Assembly: GCF_007625155.1 (NCBI RefSeq)
Contig: NZ_VMNK01000015.1
Coordinates: 62,001 to 126,000, forward strand
DNA: 64,000 nt
Origin: Denitromonas halophila
Lineage (GTDB): Bacteria > Pseudomonadota > Gammaproteobacteria > Burkholderiales > Rhodocyclaceae
Direction of reading: 5' to 3'
Shown here: piece by piece, positions 41,894 to 50,540 of the stretch
Numbering within the stretch: position 1 is the stretch's first letter
Layout of the letters: each line of letters starts with the position of its first letter
The notes under the pieces: generated by a model
The model's input: the letters and a program-made list of their open reading frames with translations, nothing else
Told to the model about the DNA's origin: nothing
Databases searched by the model: none
Translations under genes and position numbers: made by a program

Positions 41894-42910
41894 TCAGCGA
41901 TAGCCGGCGCGATCGTAGGCTTTTTGCGCCTCGGCAACCGAGTTGGCGAGCTTGCCGACAGGCAGGGCATCGGCTTTGAAGGTGCCCAGCTTCTCAAGTG
42001 CGGCATTGCTCACCTTGACGGACTGCACCACCGGCCATTCGTTGTTGCCATCGGCGAAGTAGCGTTGTGCTTCGTCCGACGCCAGGTACTCAAGGAAGGC
42101 CACGGCAGCGGCCTTGTTCGGTGCGTGCTTGAGCATGCCGCCGCCAGACACGTTGATGTGCGTGCCGACGTTGGCCTGGTTCGGCCAGATGACGCCAACG
42201 GCGTCCATGACTTGCTGGTCTTCCGGCTTGGTCGAGTTGATCAGGCGCGCCACGTAGTAGCTGTTGGCAATCGCCACGCCGCATTCGCCCGCCGCGACGG
42301 CGCGGATCTGGTCGGTGTCGCCGCCTTTGGGCTGACGTGCGAAGTTGGCGACGATGCCTTTGGCCCAGGCTTCGGTCTTTTCAATGCCATGGTGCTCAAT
42401 CATGGAAGCGCCCAGCGACAGGTTGTAGGGGTGGCTGCCCGAGCGGGTGCACACCTTGGCTTTCAGTGCCGGGTTGGCGAGGTCTTCGTAGTTCTGGACC
42501 AGTTCAGGCTTGATGCCAGCCTTGTTGTACACAATGACACGGGCGCGGGTGGAGAAGGCGAACCAGGTGTCGGTGCGCAGGTTTGCCGGGATGCGGCTGG
42601 TGAGCAATTCGGATTTGACCGGGGCGAACACCCCCAACTCGTCGGCCTTGGCGAGGCGGGAGGCGTCGACCGTGATGAGCACGTCGGCCGGGCTGTTCTC
42701 CCCTTCGCTGCGAATCCGTTCCAGTAAGGCGTCTTCCTTGCCCTCGATACGGTTGACCTTGATGCCGGTGGCCTTGGTGAAGTTGGCGTATAGCGCTTCA
42801 TCAGTCTGATAGTGGCGCGCGGTATAGAGGTTGAGCACTTTGTCGTCGGCGTGTGCCGAGGAGACGGAGAACAGTGCGCACAAGGCGGCAGCAGCAACAG
42901 TACGATTCAT
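41894..42910 (-). CDS. futA: Iron(III) ABC transporter substrate-binding protein (FutA/FbpA family)
   Basis: The protein is 338 residues with a signal peptide (MNRTVAAAALCALFSVSSAHA). Residues matching the ferric-binding family include LYTARHYQTDEALY near the mature N-terminus and the paired tyrosines in IANSYYVARL, which bind Fe(III). It delivers ferric iron to an inner-membrane permease, but no permease or ATPase gene is beside it. The start at 42910 is chosen for the signal peptide; a longer frame reads across the promoter. Two Fur-box-like sequences lie upstream in the shared divergent promoter, so iron repression is expected. Confidence 0.92.
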   Translation of the reverse strand: MNRTVAAAALCALFSVSSAHADDKVLNLYTARHYQTDEALYANFTKATGIKVNRIEGKEDALLERIRSEGENSPADVLITVDASRLAKADELGVFAPVKSELLTSRIPANLRTDTWFAFSTRARVIVYNKAGIKPELVQNYEDLANPALKAKVCTRSGSHPYNLSLGASMIEHHGIEKTEAWAKGIVANFARQPKGGDTDQIRAVAAGECGVAIANSYYVARLINSTKPEDQQVMDAVGVIWPNQANVGTHINVSGGGMLKHAPNKAAAVAFLEYLASDEAQRYFADGNNEWPVVQSVKVSNAALEKLGTFKADALPVGKLANSVAEAQKAYDRAGYR

Positions 42911-42972
42911 GGCTAGTCGGACCTTTGGTTCAAGAAAATTTGAGTGTCCAAAGTGTAACGAGAACAAATTAC

Positions 42973-43026
42973 AAATGCAAACGATTCTCATTCGGTGTAA
43001 TCTGGATGCGAATCGTTCTCAATAGG
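42973..43026. promoter_or_regulatory. Two Fur boxes in the futA/DUF2325 divergent promoter
   Basis: The first is near 42973-42993 (GCAAACGATTCTCATTC core, which reads GAATGAGAATCGTTTGC on the other strand). The second is near 43005-43026 (GATGCGAATCGTTCTCAAT). Both resemble the Fur consensus (GATAATGATAATCATTATC) through their GAATCGTT/AACGATTC cores. They are placed to control both divergent genes. Confidence 0.75.
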
Positions 43027-43034
43027 AATTTGTC

Positions 43035-43355
43035 ATGAATGCAATGCTCATCGGCGCCGACCGTCTCGGCAATATCCCCGGGGTTCTGGATGAGTTCGGA
43101 ATCCGGATCGCGGCCCACGTGACTGGCCGGGACCGATCTCATCAAAGACGCGCGGCGGACTTGCCGGTGGGCGTGGACCTGGTGATCCTGTTTACGGATT
43201 TCCTTGGTCACAATGTCATGCAGCGCTTCCGGGAAGCGGCCGGCAAGGCAGGCGTGGAGTTTGTGTGTTGTCGGCGTTCGGTGTGCGCGCTCAAGCAGGC
43301 GCTCGACAAGCGCGCCGGCAGCCGTTGCCGAGACTGCCCGAATCGAGGCGCTTGA
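43035..43355 (+). CDS. DUF2325 protein, probably iron-regulated
   Basis: The protein is 106 residues. It fits the DUF2325 pattern: GADRLGNIPGVLDEFGI at the start, HVTGRDRSHQRR in the middle, and VDLVILFTDFLGHNVMQRFREAA followed by VEFVCCRRSVCALKQAL. The fold looks Rossmann-like (alternating strands and helices). No function is established to my knowledge. It starts directly under a pair of Fur boxes and divergently from a ferric-binding protein gene, which suggests an iron-related role. The C-terminus has a Cys/Arg-rich tail (GSRCRDCPNRGA) not typical of a folded core. Confidence 0.85.
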   Translation: MNAMLIGADRLGNIPGVLDEFGIRIAAHVTGRDRSHQRRAADLPVGVDLVILFTDFLGHNVMQRFREAAGKAGVEFVCCRRSVCALKQALDKRAGSRCRDCPNRGA

Positions 43356-43366
43356 GCGGCGGCGGC

Positions 43367-43909
43367 TTACTGCAGGGTGGCGGCGATGGTCGGGCTTGCT
43401 GTGTGGCTGACGACGCGCCGGCCACCGTTGAATCGCTTGTTCCAGTAGCGGGCGTTCAGGCTTTCGATGCGCACCTTGCCGCCGCTGGAGGGCGCATGGA
43501 GGAAGCGATCGCTACCCAGGTAGATGCCCACGTGAGAATACGCACGGCGACGCGTATTGAAGAACACCAGGTCGCCTGCTTTGAGCTGCGCGCGTTTGAG
43601 ACTGTCGCCAATCTTGGCCAACTCGCTGGTCGTGCGGGGCAGATCAAGGCCCAGCGCCCGCTGGAAGACTTGTTGCACCAGAGCACTGCAATCGATGCCG
43701 GTGTCGCGGGAATTGCCGCCGAAGCGATACGGGGTGTCGAGATACGCCAGACCCTGCACAATCAGTTCGCTGATCGGCGCGCCTGCGCTCACGGGCTTGC
43801 TGTTGGGCTCCGCCAAGGCCGCGCTTGCGTTTTCCGTGCTGTACGCCGTGCCAGGCAAAGTCAGGGCGAGCAGAAGTGCAGCAACAGGAAGTGCGTGTCG
43901 AATACCCAT
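43367..43909 (-). CDS. NlpC/P60 family cell-wall peptidase, exported
   Basis: The protein is 180 residues with a signal peptide (LPVAALLLALTLPGTAYS). The NlpC/P60 core has catalytic Cys in TGIDCSALVQQVF, His in YSHVGIYLG and a third polar residue in the FLHAPSSGG segment. These enzymes cut peptides of peptidoglycan between D-Glu and meso-diaminopimelate. The start at 43909 is preferred for the signal peptide, since the upstream frame overlaps the divergent gene. No lipobox is seen, so it is probably periplasmic. Confidence 0.9.
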   Translation of the reverse strand: MGIRHALPVAALLLALTLPGTAYSTENASAALAEPNSKPVSAGAPISELIVQGLAYLDTPYRFGGNSRDTGIDCSALVQQVFQRALGLDLPRTTSELAKIGDSLKRAQLKAGDLVFFNTRRRAYSHVGIYLGSDRFLHAPSSGGKVRIESLNARYWNKRFNGGRRVVSHTASPTIAATLQ

Positions 43910-44003
43910 CCGCGCGAATATACTTTCTTGGCGCGCTTCAGTAAAGCGCTGATTATTGGCACTGTTTTTATCTTTGGCGCTGACGACAAGGAGAGCGAAC
44001 GGG

Positions 44004-44585
44004 ATGGCGTGGATTTTTTTCTTTGTGTCGGTACTGGCTATCGTTTGGCTAGGTGTGTTGCTGCGCCGTCGCAGGCGCGAGCATCGAGAGTCGGAGCAAG
44101 CCCGAGAGATGGCCTTTTTGTTGGCCCACGGCGAACTGCCAGGTGGGCAGGTGGTGAGGGGCGATGCCGCGACGCCCCGGGCCATGGATGGCGAGCGCTC
44201 TCATGATGTTGTGCCGCCGGTTGCGCCGCTTGTCGAGATGGTTGCGGTGCCGGAAAGCGCAAGGCCTGCGTATCTGGATGCCGTGCGGGCAACGGCGTAT
44301 CAGCGTCTTAAGGCGGCGCTGCCCGCGTATGAGATTTTTCCAAGGGCCTCATTGCGCCGGGCGGCTGGACTGGAGGCGATTGAAAAGGACGCTTTGCTCG
44401 ATTTTGTGGTCTGTACCCGCGCGCTGATTCCCGTGGCAGCGGTGGATCTTGCGCGGGGTGAGCGTTCGTCGCCGGGCGATGCATTCAAGCGCGAAACGCT
44501 GGAAGCGGCGGGCGTGCGCTATGCGCGCTGGCCCCATGATGCGCTGCCGCCCAGTGCGTCGATTGCGCATTGGGTGGCAGATTGA
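44004..44585 (+). CDS. DUF2726 protein with N-terminal membrane anchor
   Basis: The protein is 193 residues. A single membrane helix (AWIFFFVSVLAIVWLGVLL) and a strongly basic stop-transfer segment (RRRRREHRES) place the bulk in the cytoplasm. The C-terminal part is the DUF2726 domain: FPRASLRRAAGLEAIEKDALLDFVVC (read in two parts), VAAVDLA, KRETLEAAGVRYARW. DUF2726 resembles restriction-endonuclease-like folds in other proteins, although active-site residues are not obvious here. AGGAGA before the ATG at 44004 supports the start. It ends 6 bp from the convergent exonuclease-like gene. Confidence 0.8.
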   Translation: MAWIFFFVSVLAIVWLGVLLRRRRREHRESEQAREMAFLLAHGELPGGQVVRGDAATPRAMDGERSHDVVPPVAPLVEMVAVPESARPAYLDAVRATAYQRLKAALPAYEIFPRASLRRAAGLEAIEKDALLDFVVCTRALIPVAAVDLARGERSSPGDAFKRETLEAAGVRYARWPHDALPPSASIAHWVAD

Positions 44586-44591
44586 GTGCGT

Positions 44592-45236
44592 TCAGAGCGG
44601 GCGTTTCAGGCGCTGACGGGCATGCTCGAGCTCGATGAGCGCTTGGGGTGTGCTGTGGCCCAGAAGGCGCCCTCGGGCCTGCGTTGCGAGAAATAGCTGC
44701 GCAATGGCGTAGCCGTCGCCCAGCGCATGGTGCCGCTGGAAGGTCTCGATTCGCAAGGCGTTCATCCAGTCGGTCAGTTTGCTTGCGCTCTGGCCACGCT
44801 CGGCAAACAGGGCCGGCAGCAGCCAGTACAGGTCGATGCAGTGCAGTTCGGGCTCAACATCCAGTACGCGTTCGATGGCGTTGAGGATCACGCGTTTATT
44901 GAAGCCCGCGTTGAAAACGACGATCGGTGAGTTGCCGATGAATTCGAGCAAGCCGGTCAGCGCGTCTGCGGGATCGGGTTCGAGACTTTGATAGAACGCG
45001 AGTTTTGGGTCGATCAGCCCGCCTTCGATGGCAATGGCCGCGACCGACAGGAGCCGATCCTTGCTCAGGTCCAGGCCGCTGGCCTCCGTGTTGACAATGA
45101 CATAGCGCGTCTCGGCGTGTTGTGAGGTGAGCGCCGTCTCGGGCAGTTTGCGCCAGGCGTCGAGCCGTGCACGGATCTCGGGTGCCAGTTGTACGGGGGG
45201 GTGAGCGCCAGGGATAAGTCGAGAGAGCCAGGTCAT
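44592..45236 (-). CDS. DEDDh exonuclease-like protein with altered catalytic residues
   Basis: The protein is 214 residues. It has the fold pattern of DnaQ/PolC-type 3'-5' exonucleases but not all metal ligands. Motif I reads VNTEASGL (Asn49 instead of Asp), motif II reads FNAGFNKRV (Asn113 instead of Asp), and motif III, HHALGDGYA, is intact (His170, Asp174). Loss of two of the acidic ligands suggests weak or no nuclease activity. It lies 97 bp downstream of a cNMP/CBS/DUF294 nucleotidyltransferase on the same strand; these two families are often paired. It may bind nucleic acid or regulate its partner. Confidence 0.8.
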   Translation of the reverse strand: MTWLSRLIPGAHPPVQLAPEIRARLDAWRKLPETALTSQHAETRYVIVNTEASGLDLSKDRLLSVAAIAIEGGLIDPKLAFYQSLEPDPADALTGLLEFIGNSPIVVFNAGFNKRVILNAIERVLDVEPELHCIDLYWLLPALFAERGQSASKLTDWMNALRIETFQRHHALGDGYAIAQLFLATQARGRLLGHSTPQALIELEHARQRLKRPL

Positions 45237-45333
45237 CGGTGGTGGTTTGCCAAGCGTGAGTCGTAAAAAAGCGGAATCTGCATGCGCGACGCCTGAGAAG
45301 TGTTGCCGTCGCGCAAGGGGTGCAAGTGTTGCC

Positions 45334-47226
45334 TTAGAGCTGGTAATCCAGTTTAAGCCGGAGTTGCAGCTTTCGAGCCTGTCGGAAAGCTTCTTTGAGA
45401 ATGCGTCGATCGAGCTCATTGAGCGTATCGGGGTCGATTTTATTGTCGCCGGGCGCGTCGTGCTCGGTGTCGAGGTGTTGTGAGCGTAGGCGCAGGAGCT
45501 GGATGAAGTGGAAGCCGTCGGTGATGGCATCGAGTTCTTCTTCAGCCATGTTGGCGCGCTGACCCGACTGGCGCAGGCGACCGACCGTGCTGGATGCCTC
45601 GACGCCGGAGCGTAGCGACAGAATGCGGGCGACGTCGACGAACAGGCGTGCGCCCGATTTTTTCAGATCGATCATGCCGTCGTCTTCGACCACAAAGTCG
45701 CGGAAGCGACCCAGGGGGGGGGCCACGGCCAGCGCATTTTGCGCCATCATGCGCAGGAAGGTGGAGTTGCCGCGCGCGGTTTCGAGCAACCAGCGACGTA
45801 GTTGGTCGCCAATCTTCTCGCTGCCGAAGAGCACCCGGAAGTCGAAGAAAATCGACGCGTTGAGCAGGGCTTGCGGGTCGGGCTCACGAATCCAGGCACC
45901 GAAGCGGCGCTTCCACTCTTCGAGCGTCAGACACAGCTCGGGGTTGCTGGCCATGATGTTGCCTTTGCACAGCGGGAAGCCGCAGGCGGCCAGCGCATCG
46001 TTGGCGTCTTTGGCGAAGGCCAGCAGTTTTTGCTTGATCGCGTCGCGTTCGCCTTCGGGGGCGGAGAAGATGATGCCGTTGTCCTGATCGGTCGACAGCG
46101 TCTGCTCGTGACGCCCTTCAGAGCCAAAGGCCAGCCAGCAAAACTGCACGCCGAACAATTCGTGACGCCCCAGCTCGAGGGTAATGATGCGGCGGGTGAG
46201 GGCGTCGTTGAGGGCGGAGATGAAGCGCGTGAGCTGTTCAGAACCGATGCCCTGAGCGATGAGGTTGAGCGCCAGTTGCCGGATGTCGCGGCTGGCGTGC
46301 TGCAGCGATTCGATGTCGTCGGCGCCTTCGATGCTGGCGCGAATCTGGCGCAGGCCGATGCGTTGCAACGAGAACAGATCGCGCTCGGACACCACGCCGC
46401 GCAGTTTGTCATCGGAGTCGACCACCAGCAGATGCCGGCGGGCATGGGTGGCCATTTCGAGCGCGGCGTCGTAGGCCGTTGCCGTCATTTGCAACACTTG
46501 CGGCGCTGGGGTCATGACATCCGAAATCGGCCGACTCAGGTCGAAGGCGGGGAGCACGATGCGCGACAGCAGATCGCTCTGGGTGAGAATGCCCACCGGG
46601 CGGGCGTCGGCATCAGCGACCACCATGCAGCCGATGCGCATTTCGTTCATTTTTTCGAGCGCGCTGCGGGTGCTGGTGTCGGGCGTGACAAAGATCGGGT
46701 CGCGCTTGATCAGATGGCCGAGCGGGGTTGTCATGGTCTGCTGTTCGGCTGCGCGTTGCGAGAAAGTGCTCTGCAACTGCTGGCGTGACTGACTGAGCAG
46801 GCTAGCAATGTACTGGGTGCAGAAGACGTGGAAGACCGGGCTGATGCGCATCAGCGCCATGAAGTCGTCGGCCGGGAGCTGGAAGCAGAAGCTGTCTTCG
46901 AGCGCCATGTAGGTGTTGGTGGAGGGGCGGCCGGCGGAGATGGCGCCGATCGGGAAGCACTCGCCCGGCCCGAGCGTCATGGAGGCGTATTCGGTGAGGG
47001 CGACATCACCGCTCTGGCTGGCTTGCACCTTGCCGCGCTGGATGATGTAGAAGTGGCGTGGCTGACCCATTTCGGCGGACAGAATGGTCGCGCCCTTGCT
47101 GAAGAAGCCGAGGAGTACGCGTTCGGACAGATAGTCCAGCGCCTCCGGCTCCATTTGGTCGAAGGGTGAAAAGCGCTTGAGAAAATCGGCGCTGGCGCCC
47201 ACGAGCGTTTCTGTTGCTGTTGTCAT
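45334..47226 (-). CDS. cNMP-binding/CBS/DUF294 nucleotidyltransferase-like protein
   Basis: The protein is 630 residues. Domains in order are a cyclic-nucleotide-binding fold (about 15-135), a CBS pair (about 175-290), and a DUF294 putative nucleotidyltransferase with GSEGRHEQTLSTDQDNGI (G-S followed by D-x-D, near 367-383), which is intact. A helical C-terminal domain follows. Proteins of this kind are thought to transfer nucleotides in a cyclic-nucleotide- and adenylate-sensitive way; the substrate is unknown. GGGGAGG precedes the ATG. The gene is upstream of the exonuclease-like gene. Confidence 0.9.
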   Translation of the reverse strand: MTTATETLVGASADFLKRFSPFDQMEPEALDYLSERVLLGFFSKGATILSAEMGQPRHFYIIQRGKVQASQSGDVALTEYASMTLGPGECFPIGAISAGRPSTNTYMALEDSFCFQLPADDFMALMRISPVFHVFCTQYIASLLSQSRQQLQSTFSQRAAEQQTMTTPLGHLIKRDPIFVTPDTSTRSALEKMNEMRIGCMVVADADARPVGILTQSDLLSRIVLPAFDLSRPISDVMTPAPQVLQMTATAYDAALEMATHARRHLLVVDSDDKLRGVVSERDLFSLQRIGLRQIRASIEGADDIESLQHASRDIRQLALNLIAQGIGSEQLTRFISALNDALTRRIITLELGRHELFGVQFCWLAFGSEGRHEQTLSTDQDNGIIFSAPEGERDAIKQKLLAFAKDANDALAACGFPLCKGNIMASNPELCLTLEEWKRRFGAWIREPDPQALLNASIFFDFRVLFGSEKIGDQLRRWLLETARGNSTFLRMMAQNALAVAPPLGRFRDFVVEDDGMIDLKKSGARLFVDVARILSLRSGVEASSTVGRLRQSGQRANMAEEELDAITDGFHFIQLLRLRSQHLDTEHDAPGDNKIDPDTLNELDRRILKEAFRQARKLQLRLKLDYQL

Positions 47227-47352
47227 TCGGCCTCCCCTTTCTGCTTATTCGGAAATTATAGGGCGCTCCGATGGCGCAAAACTGATCTGACGCAAGAAAA
47301 CAGCGTGTATTGCGGGAGGTTGATGCTGACTTGCCGGGCTCGCGGCGTGGGG

Positions 47353-50300
47353 TCATTCGCCGAGGCAAAAGCGAAAGGTCGCGCCCGGCTTCTCACCGGA
47401 TTGCGCTTCAATTCGACCGCCGTGGCGGGTAACGATGCGCTGCACGGTGGCGAGGCCAACGCCGGTGCCGTCGAAGTCGCGCGGCGAGTGCAGGCGCTGA
47501 AAAGGTTTGAAGAGCTTGTCGGCGTAGGCCATGTCGAAACCCGCGCCGTTGTCTTCGACCACAAACCAGTGTTGCCCGTCGCGTTGTTCCGAAAACACTT
47601 TGATGTGTGCCGCATCGACGCGCCGGCTGAACTTCCAGGCGTTGCTGAGCAGATTGTCGAGGACCGACTGCATCAGGATGGGGTCGGCATTGGCGCGCAG
47701 ATCGCCGGCAATATCCCAGGTAACGGCGCGCTCCGGGTCTCGTTCAGACAGGTCGGTGAAAACTCGGCGTGCCATCTGGCTGATGTCCACGGGCTGACGT
47801 TCCACCGGTTTGCGTGACAGTCGGGCGAGGTCGAGCATGTCGTCGATGAGGCCGCCCATCCGGTCGACGGCGGATTGAATGCGTTCCAGATACTCACGAT
47901 TCACTTCGTTGAGCTGGCCCGCCAAGTTCTGCCCGAGCAGGCGGCCGAATCCGTCGATTGCCCGCAGCGGCGCGCGTAGATCGTGCGAGAGCGAATAGCT
48001 GAAGGATTCGAGCTCATCAAGTGCGTTCTTCAGCTCGCCGGTACGGGCATCGACATGGTCTTCCATGGTGGCTTTGAGGCGATCGAGCTGTTCGGCGGTC
48101 TTTCGGCTGGCGGTGATGTCGCGAATCATCAGCGTCATGCCGTTCTGCCCGCCATTGGCCAACCGGTGGCGCGACACCCTGACATTGAACCAGTGTGTTT
48201 GCTCGCCGACCTCGACCGAGTAGTCGAATTGCTGAATGCCAAGCCCGCTGCGAAGTTTTTCGTGTGCGGCATCGAAGTGCGCGAGTGCCTCGGAGGGGAG
48301 GATCGTGCTGACGTTCAGGCCGGTGAGCTCGGGGCTGGGGAATTGAAAACGCTGGGGGGCGGGTTTGGGGTAATGATCCTGAATCTGCCCCTCGCAGTTG
48401 GTGATCAACATCAGATCGTCCATGCCCGAGAGTGCACCGTGCAGGCGCTCATCGCTTTCGCGGCGCGAGCTTTCGGCGCGCATGCGCTCGGTGATGTCAC
48501 GGCCTATCACCATCAGGGCTTTTGGCTGCTGATGTGTGTCCAGAATCGGGGTCTTGATCATGTCCAGCGAGCGCAGGCCGGGGGCGTCGGTGTGAGGGAT
48601 TTCTTCGATGTAGCGGATGGACTCGCGGCGAGACCAGGCGAGCTTGTCGGTGTTGTTGCAGCGGGACAGGATGTCCTGCATGGGGCCGCCGGCGTGGGCG
48701 GCGAGTTGTGAGTTGGTCTTTCCTTTCCAGTCCGTCTGGTTCAGCCCGTACATGTGCAGACCGGCGGAGTTGGCGATTTGCCAGCGGCCCGCCGCGTCCT
48801 TGACGGCGATGAAATCCGGAGACGTGGCAAGCAGGGTGTCGAGGCGCTGTTCGGACTCGTGCAGTGCCTGCTCGATGGCGTCCTGAACCGTGAGGTCGAT
48901 GATGAATCCGCCCAGGTAGTGCTTGCCCAGGAAGTGCATTTTGTTGAAGAACAACTCGACCGGGATCTTCTGGCCGTCGGCGCGTATCAGCTGGCACTGA
49001 AGACGTAAGGCGTCGCTGTCGTCCGGCAGGGTGCGCAGGGTGTCGGCAGGGTCGAAGAGCTGGTCCACGCTGAGCGTTGTGTCGGCGCCCTCGCAACCGG
49101 CCAGTCGCTTGAACGCCGCATTGCTCAGCGAGATCGTGCCTTCGGTGTCGGCCCACATCATCGGGAGCGCCATGGTGCCAAAGGCGTGTCGGCTGAAACC
49201 CAGCAGCTCTCCGGCCTCCTTGGCGACCGATTCGTCGATCAGGATCAGCAGCTGCGACAGCGCGCCGCTCTGGGCATGGGTCGCAAACGGTTGCGCCTGC
49301 ACCATGAGTTGGCGCTCGCCAAGCGGGATCGATACCGGGGCGGCGGGCGGCGTGGTGTGGATAAGCGCGGCAATGGCGGCCCGAGCTTCTTCGGTTGCAT
49401 GCTGGAGAGCGTCATCGAGCCGGCCGGCAGGCTGAGCCGGTGCAAGTTGGAGCAATGCGCGTGCGGCAGCGTTGATGAAATCAACCTGGCCGTCGGCCTC
49501 GACAAGACACAATCCGAGCGCCTGGCTGCGCGACAGGAGTTGGTCGAGAACGTTGTTGTGCGCGTGAACTTGCCGGTGGGCTTCGAGTTCGTCGGCCTGG
49601 CAGTGGATGACCCGGCGCAGCACGTCGACGTAGCGATGCTCCAGGCAGCGCACGATGTCGTGTTCGGAGACGACGCCGCACAACTCATCGCCCCGCGTGA
49701 TGATGACGTGTCGGATGCCGTGTGAGGACATCAGGCGGGCGGCTTCGAACACCGGGCGATCCGCGGTCAGTTGAATGACTGGCGATGTCATCACCTCAGC
49801 GACTTGCACGGTATGCAATGCGTCGCGTTTGACCAGCAAACGGGTGATGTCGCGTGTGGTCAGGATGCCCAGCGGCATGTCGGCGTCGGATGCCACGACG
49901 ACGCAACCGATGTGTTCCTTGCGCATCAGGTCGGCGCAATCGTGCACCGATGTGCCCGGGGTCACCGTGGTTAGCCGCGGGGTCATGACCTGATCGATGG
50001 CGTCGAGGTGTGCAAAGTGCTCAATGCCCATCCGGCCGAGGATGGCACTTTCGGAGAGCAGGCCGATCATCTCGCCATCGGTGCCCCGGACAATGGCGTG
50101 GCGCATGCCGTGGCGGAGCATGCGCTCGTATACATCGACATAGTTCTCATCCGCCTTCGCCCACAGCACCGGGTGCTGGCAGACGTCTGCCAGCCGTGGT
50201 TCGGTCGGTTGATTCCGGGATGTCAGCTCCAGCCCCAGCGCCAAGGCGGAGCGCTCGGTCAGAATGCCGATGATTTCGCCGTGGCGTTCGGCCAGCACGG

Positions 50301-50439
50301 CGTGGGATGCGCTACTGGCCAGATTGGCCAACGCGGCAGACAGCGGCGTATCGGCGGCCAGGGCAGTGATCGGCAGGGCGAGTTCGGCCGCCGACGAGGT
50401 CGTAAAAGGCGAATGGCCGATACGGCGGGATGCGGACAT
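47353..50439 (-). CDS. Hybrid CBS/PAS sensor histidine kinase, soluble
   Basis: The protein is 1028 residues with no membrane helices. The N-terminal third holds four CBS motifs in two pairs (DVCQHPVLWAKADENY; DQVMTPRLTTVTPGTS; EVMTSPVIQLTADRP). Then come three or four PAS units (ADTEGTISLSNAAFKRL; ATSPDFIAVKDAAGRWQIAN). The kinase core has SLSHDLRAPLRAIDGF with the phosphorylated His near 820, N-box NLLSNAWKF, G1 EDNGAGFD and G2 GTGVGLATVQRI. The CBS pairs suggest control by adenosine nucleotides or cyclic dinucleotides. No partner regulator is adjacent, but a similar kinase fragment runs in at the window's right edge. Confidence 0.9.
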   Translation of the reverse strand: MSASRRIGHSPFTTSSAAELALPITALAADTPLSAALANLASSASHAVLAERHGEIIGILTERSALALGLELTSRNQPTEPRLADVCQHPVLWAKADENYVDVYERMLRHGMRHAIVRGTDGEMIGLLSESAILGRMGIEHFAHLDAIDQVMTPRLTTVTPGTSVHDCADLMRKEHIGCVVVASDADMPLGILTTRDITRLLVKRDALHTVQVAEVMTSPVIQLTADRPVFEAARLMSSHGIRHVIITRGDELCGVVSEHDIVRCLEHRYVDVLRRVIHCQADELEAHRQVHAHNNVLDQLLSRSQALGLCLVEADGQVDFINAAARALLQLAPAQPAGRLDDALQHATEEARAAIAALIHTTPPAAPVSIPLGERQLMVQAQPFATHAQSGALSQLLILIDESVAKEAGELLGFSRHAFGTMALPMMWADTEGTISLSNAAFKRLAGCEGADTTLSVDQLFDPADTLRTLPDDSDALRLQCQLIRADGQKIPVELFFNKMHFLGKHYLGGFIIDLTVQDAIEQALHESEQRLDTLLATSPDFIAVKDAAGRWQIANSAGLHMYGLNQTDWKGKTNSQLAAHAGGPMQDILSRCNNTDKLAWSRRESIRYIEEIPHTDAPGLRSLDMIKTPILDTHQQPKALMVIGRDITERMRAESSRRESDERLHGALSGMDDLMLITNCEGQIQDHYPKPAPQRFQFPSPELTGLNVSTILPSEALAHFDAAHEKLRSGLGIQQFDYSVEVGEQTHWFNVRVSRHRLANGGQNGMTLMIRDITASRKTAEQLDRLKATMEDHVDARTGELKNALDELESFSYSLSHDLRAPLRAIDGFGRLLGQNLAGQLNEVNREYLERIQSAVDRMGGLIDDMLDLARLSRKPVERQPVDISQMARRVFTDLSERDPERAVTWDIAGDLRANADPILMQSVLDNLLSNAWKFSRRVDAAHIKVFSEQRDGQHWFVVEDNGAGFDMAYADKLFKPFQRLHSPRDFDGTGVGLATVQRIVTRHGGRIEAQSGEKPGATFRFCLGE

Positions 50440-50540
50440 ATGAGGGTCGCTACAGGTGTGGTGTGATCCACTTGTTACCAAATGTAGCTGATCCCCGGTT
50501 TAAAAAGAAGTCATATGGCAATTGGATGAAGCTCGCGCGG

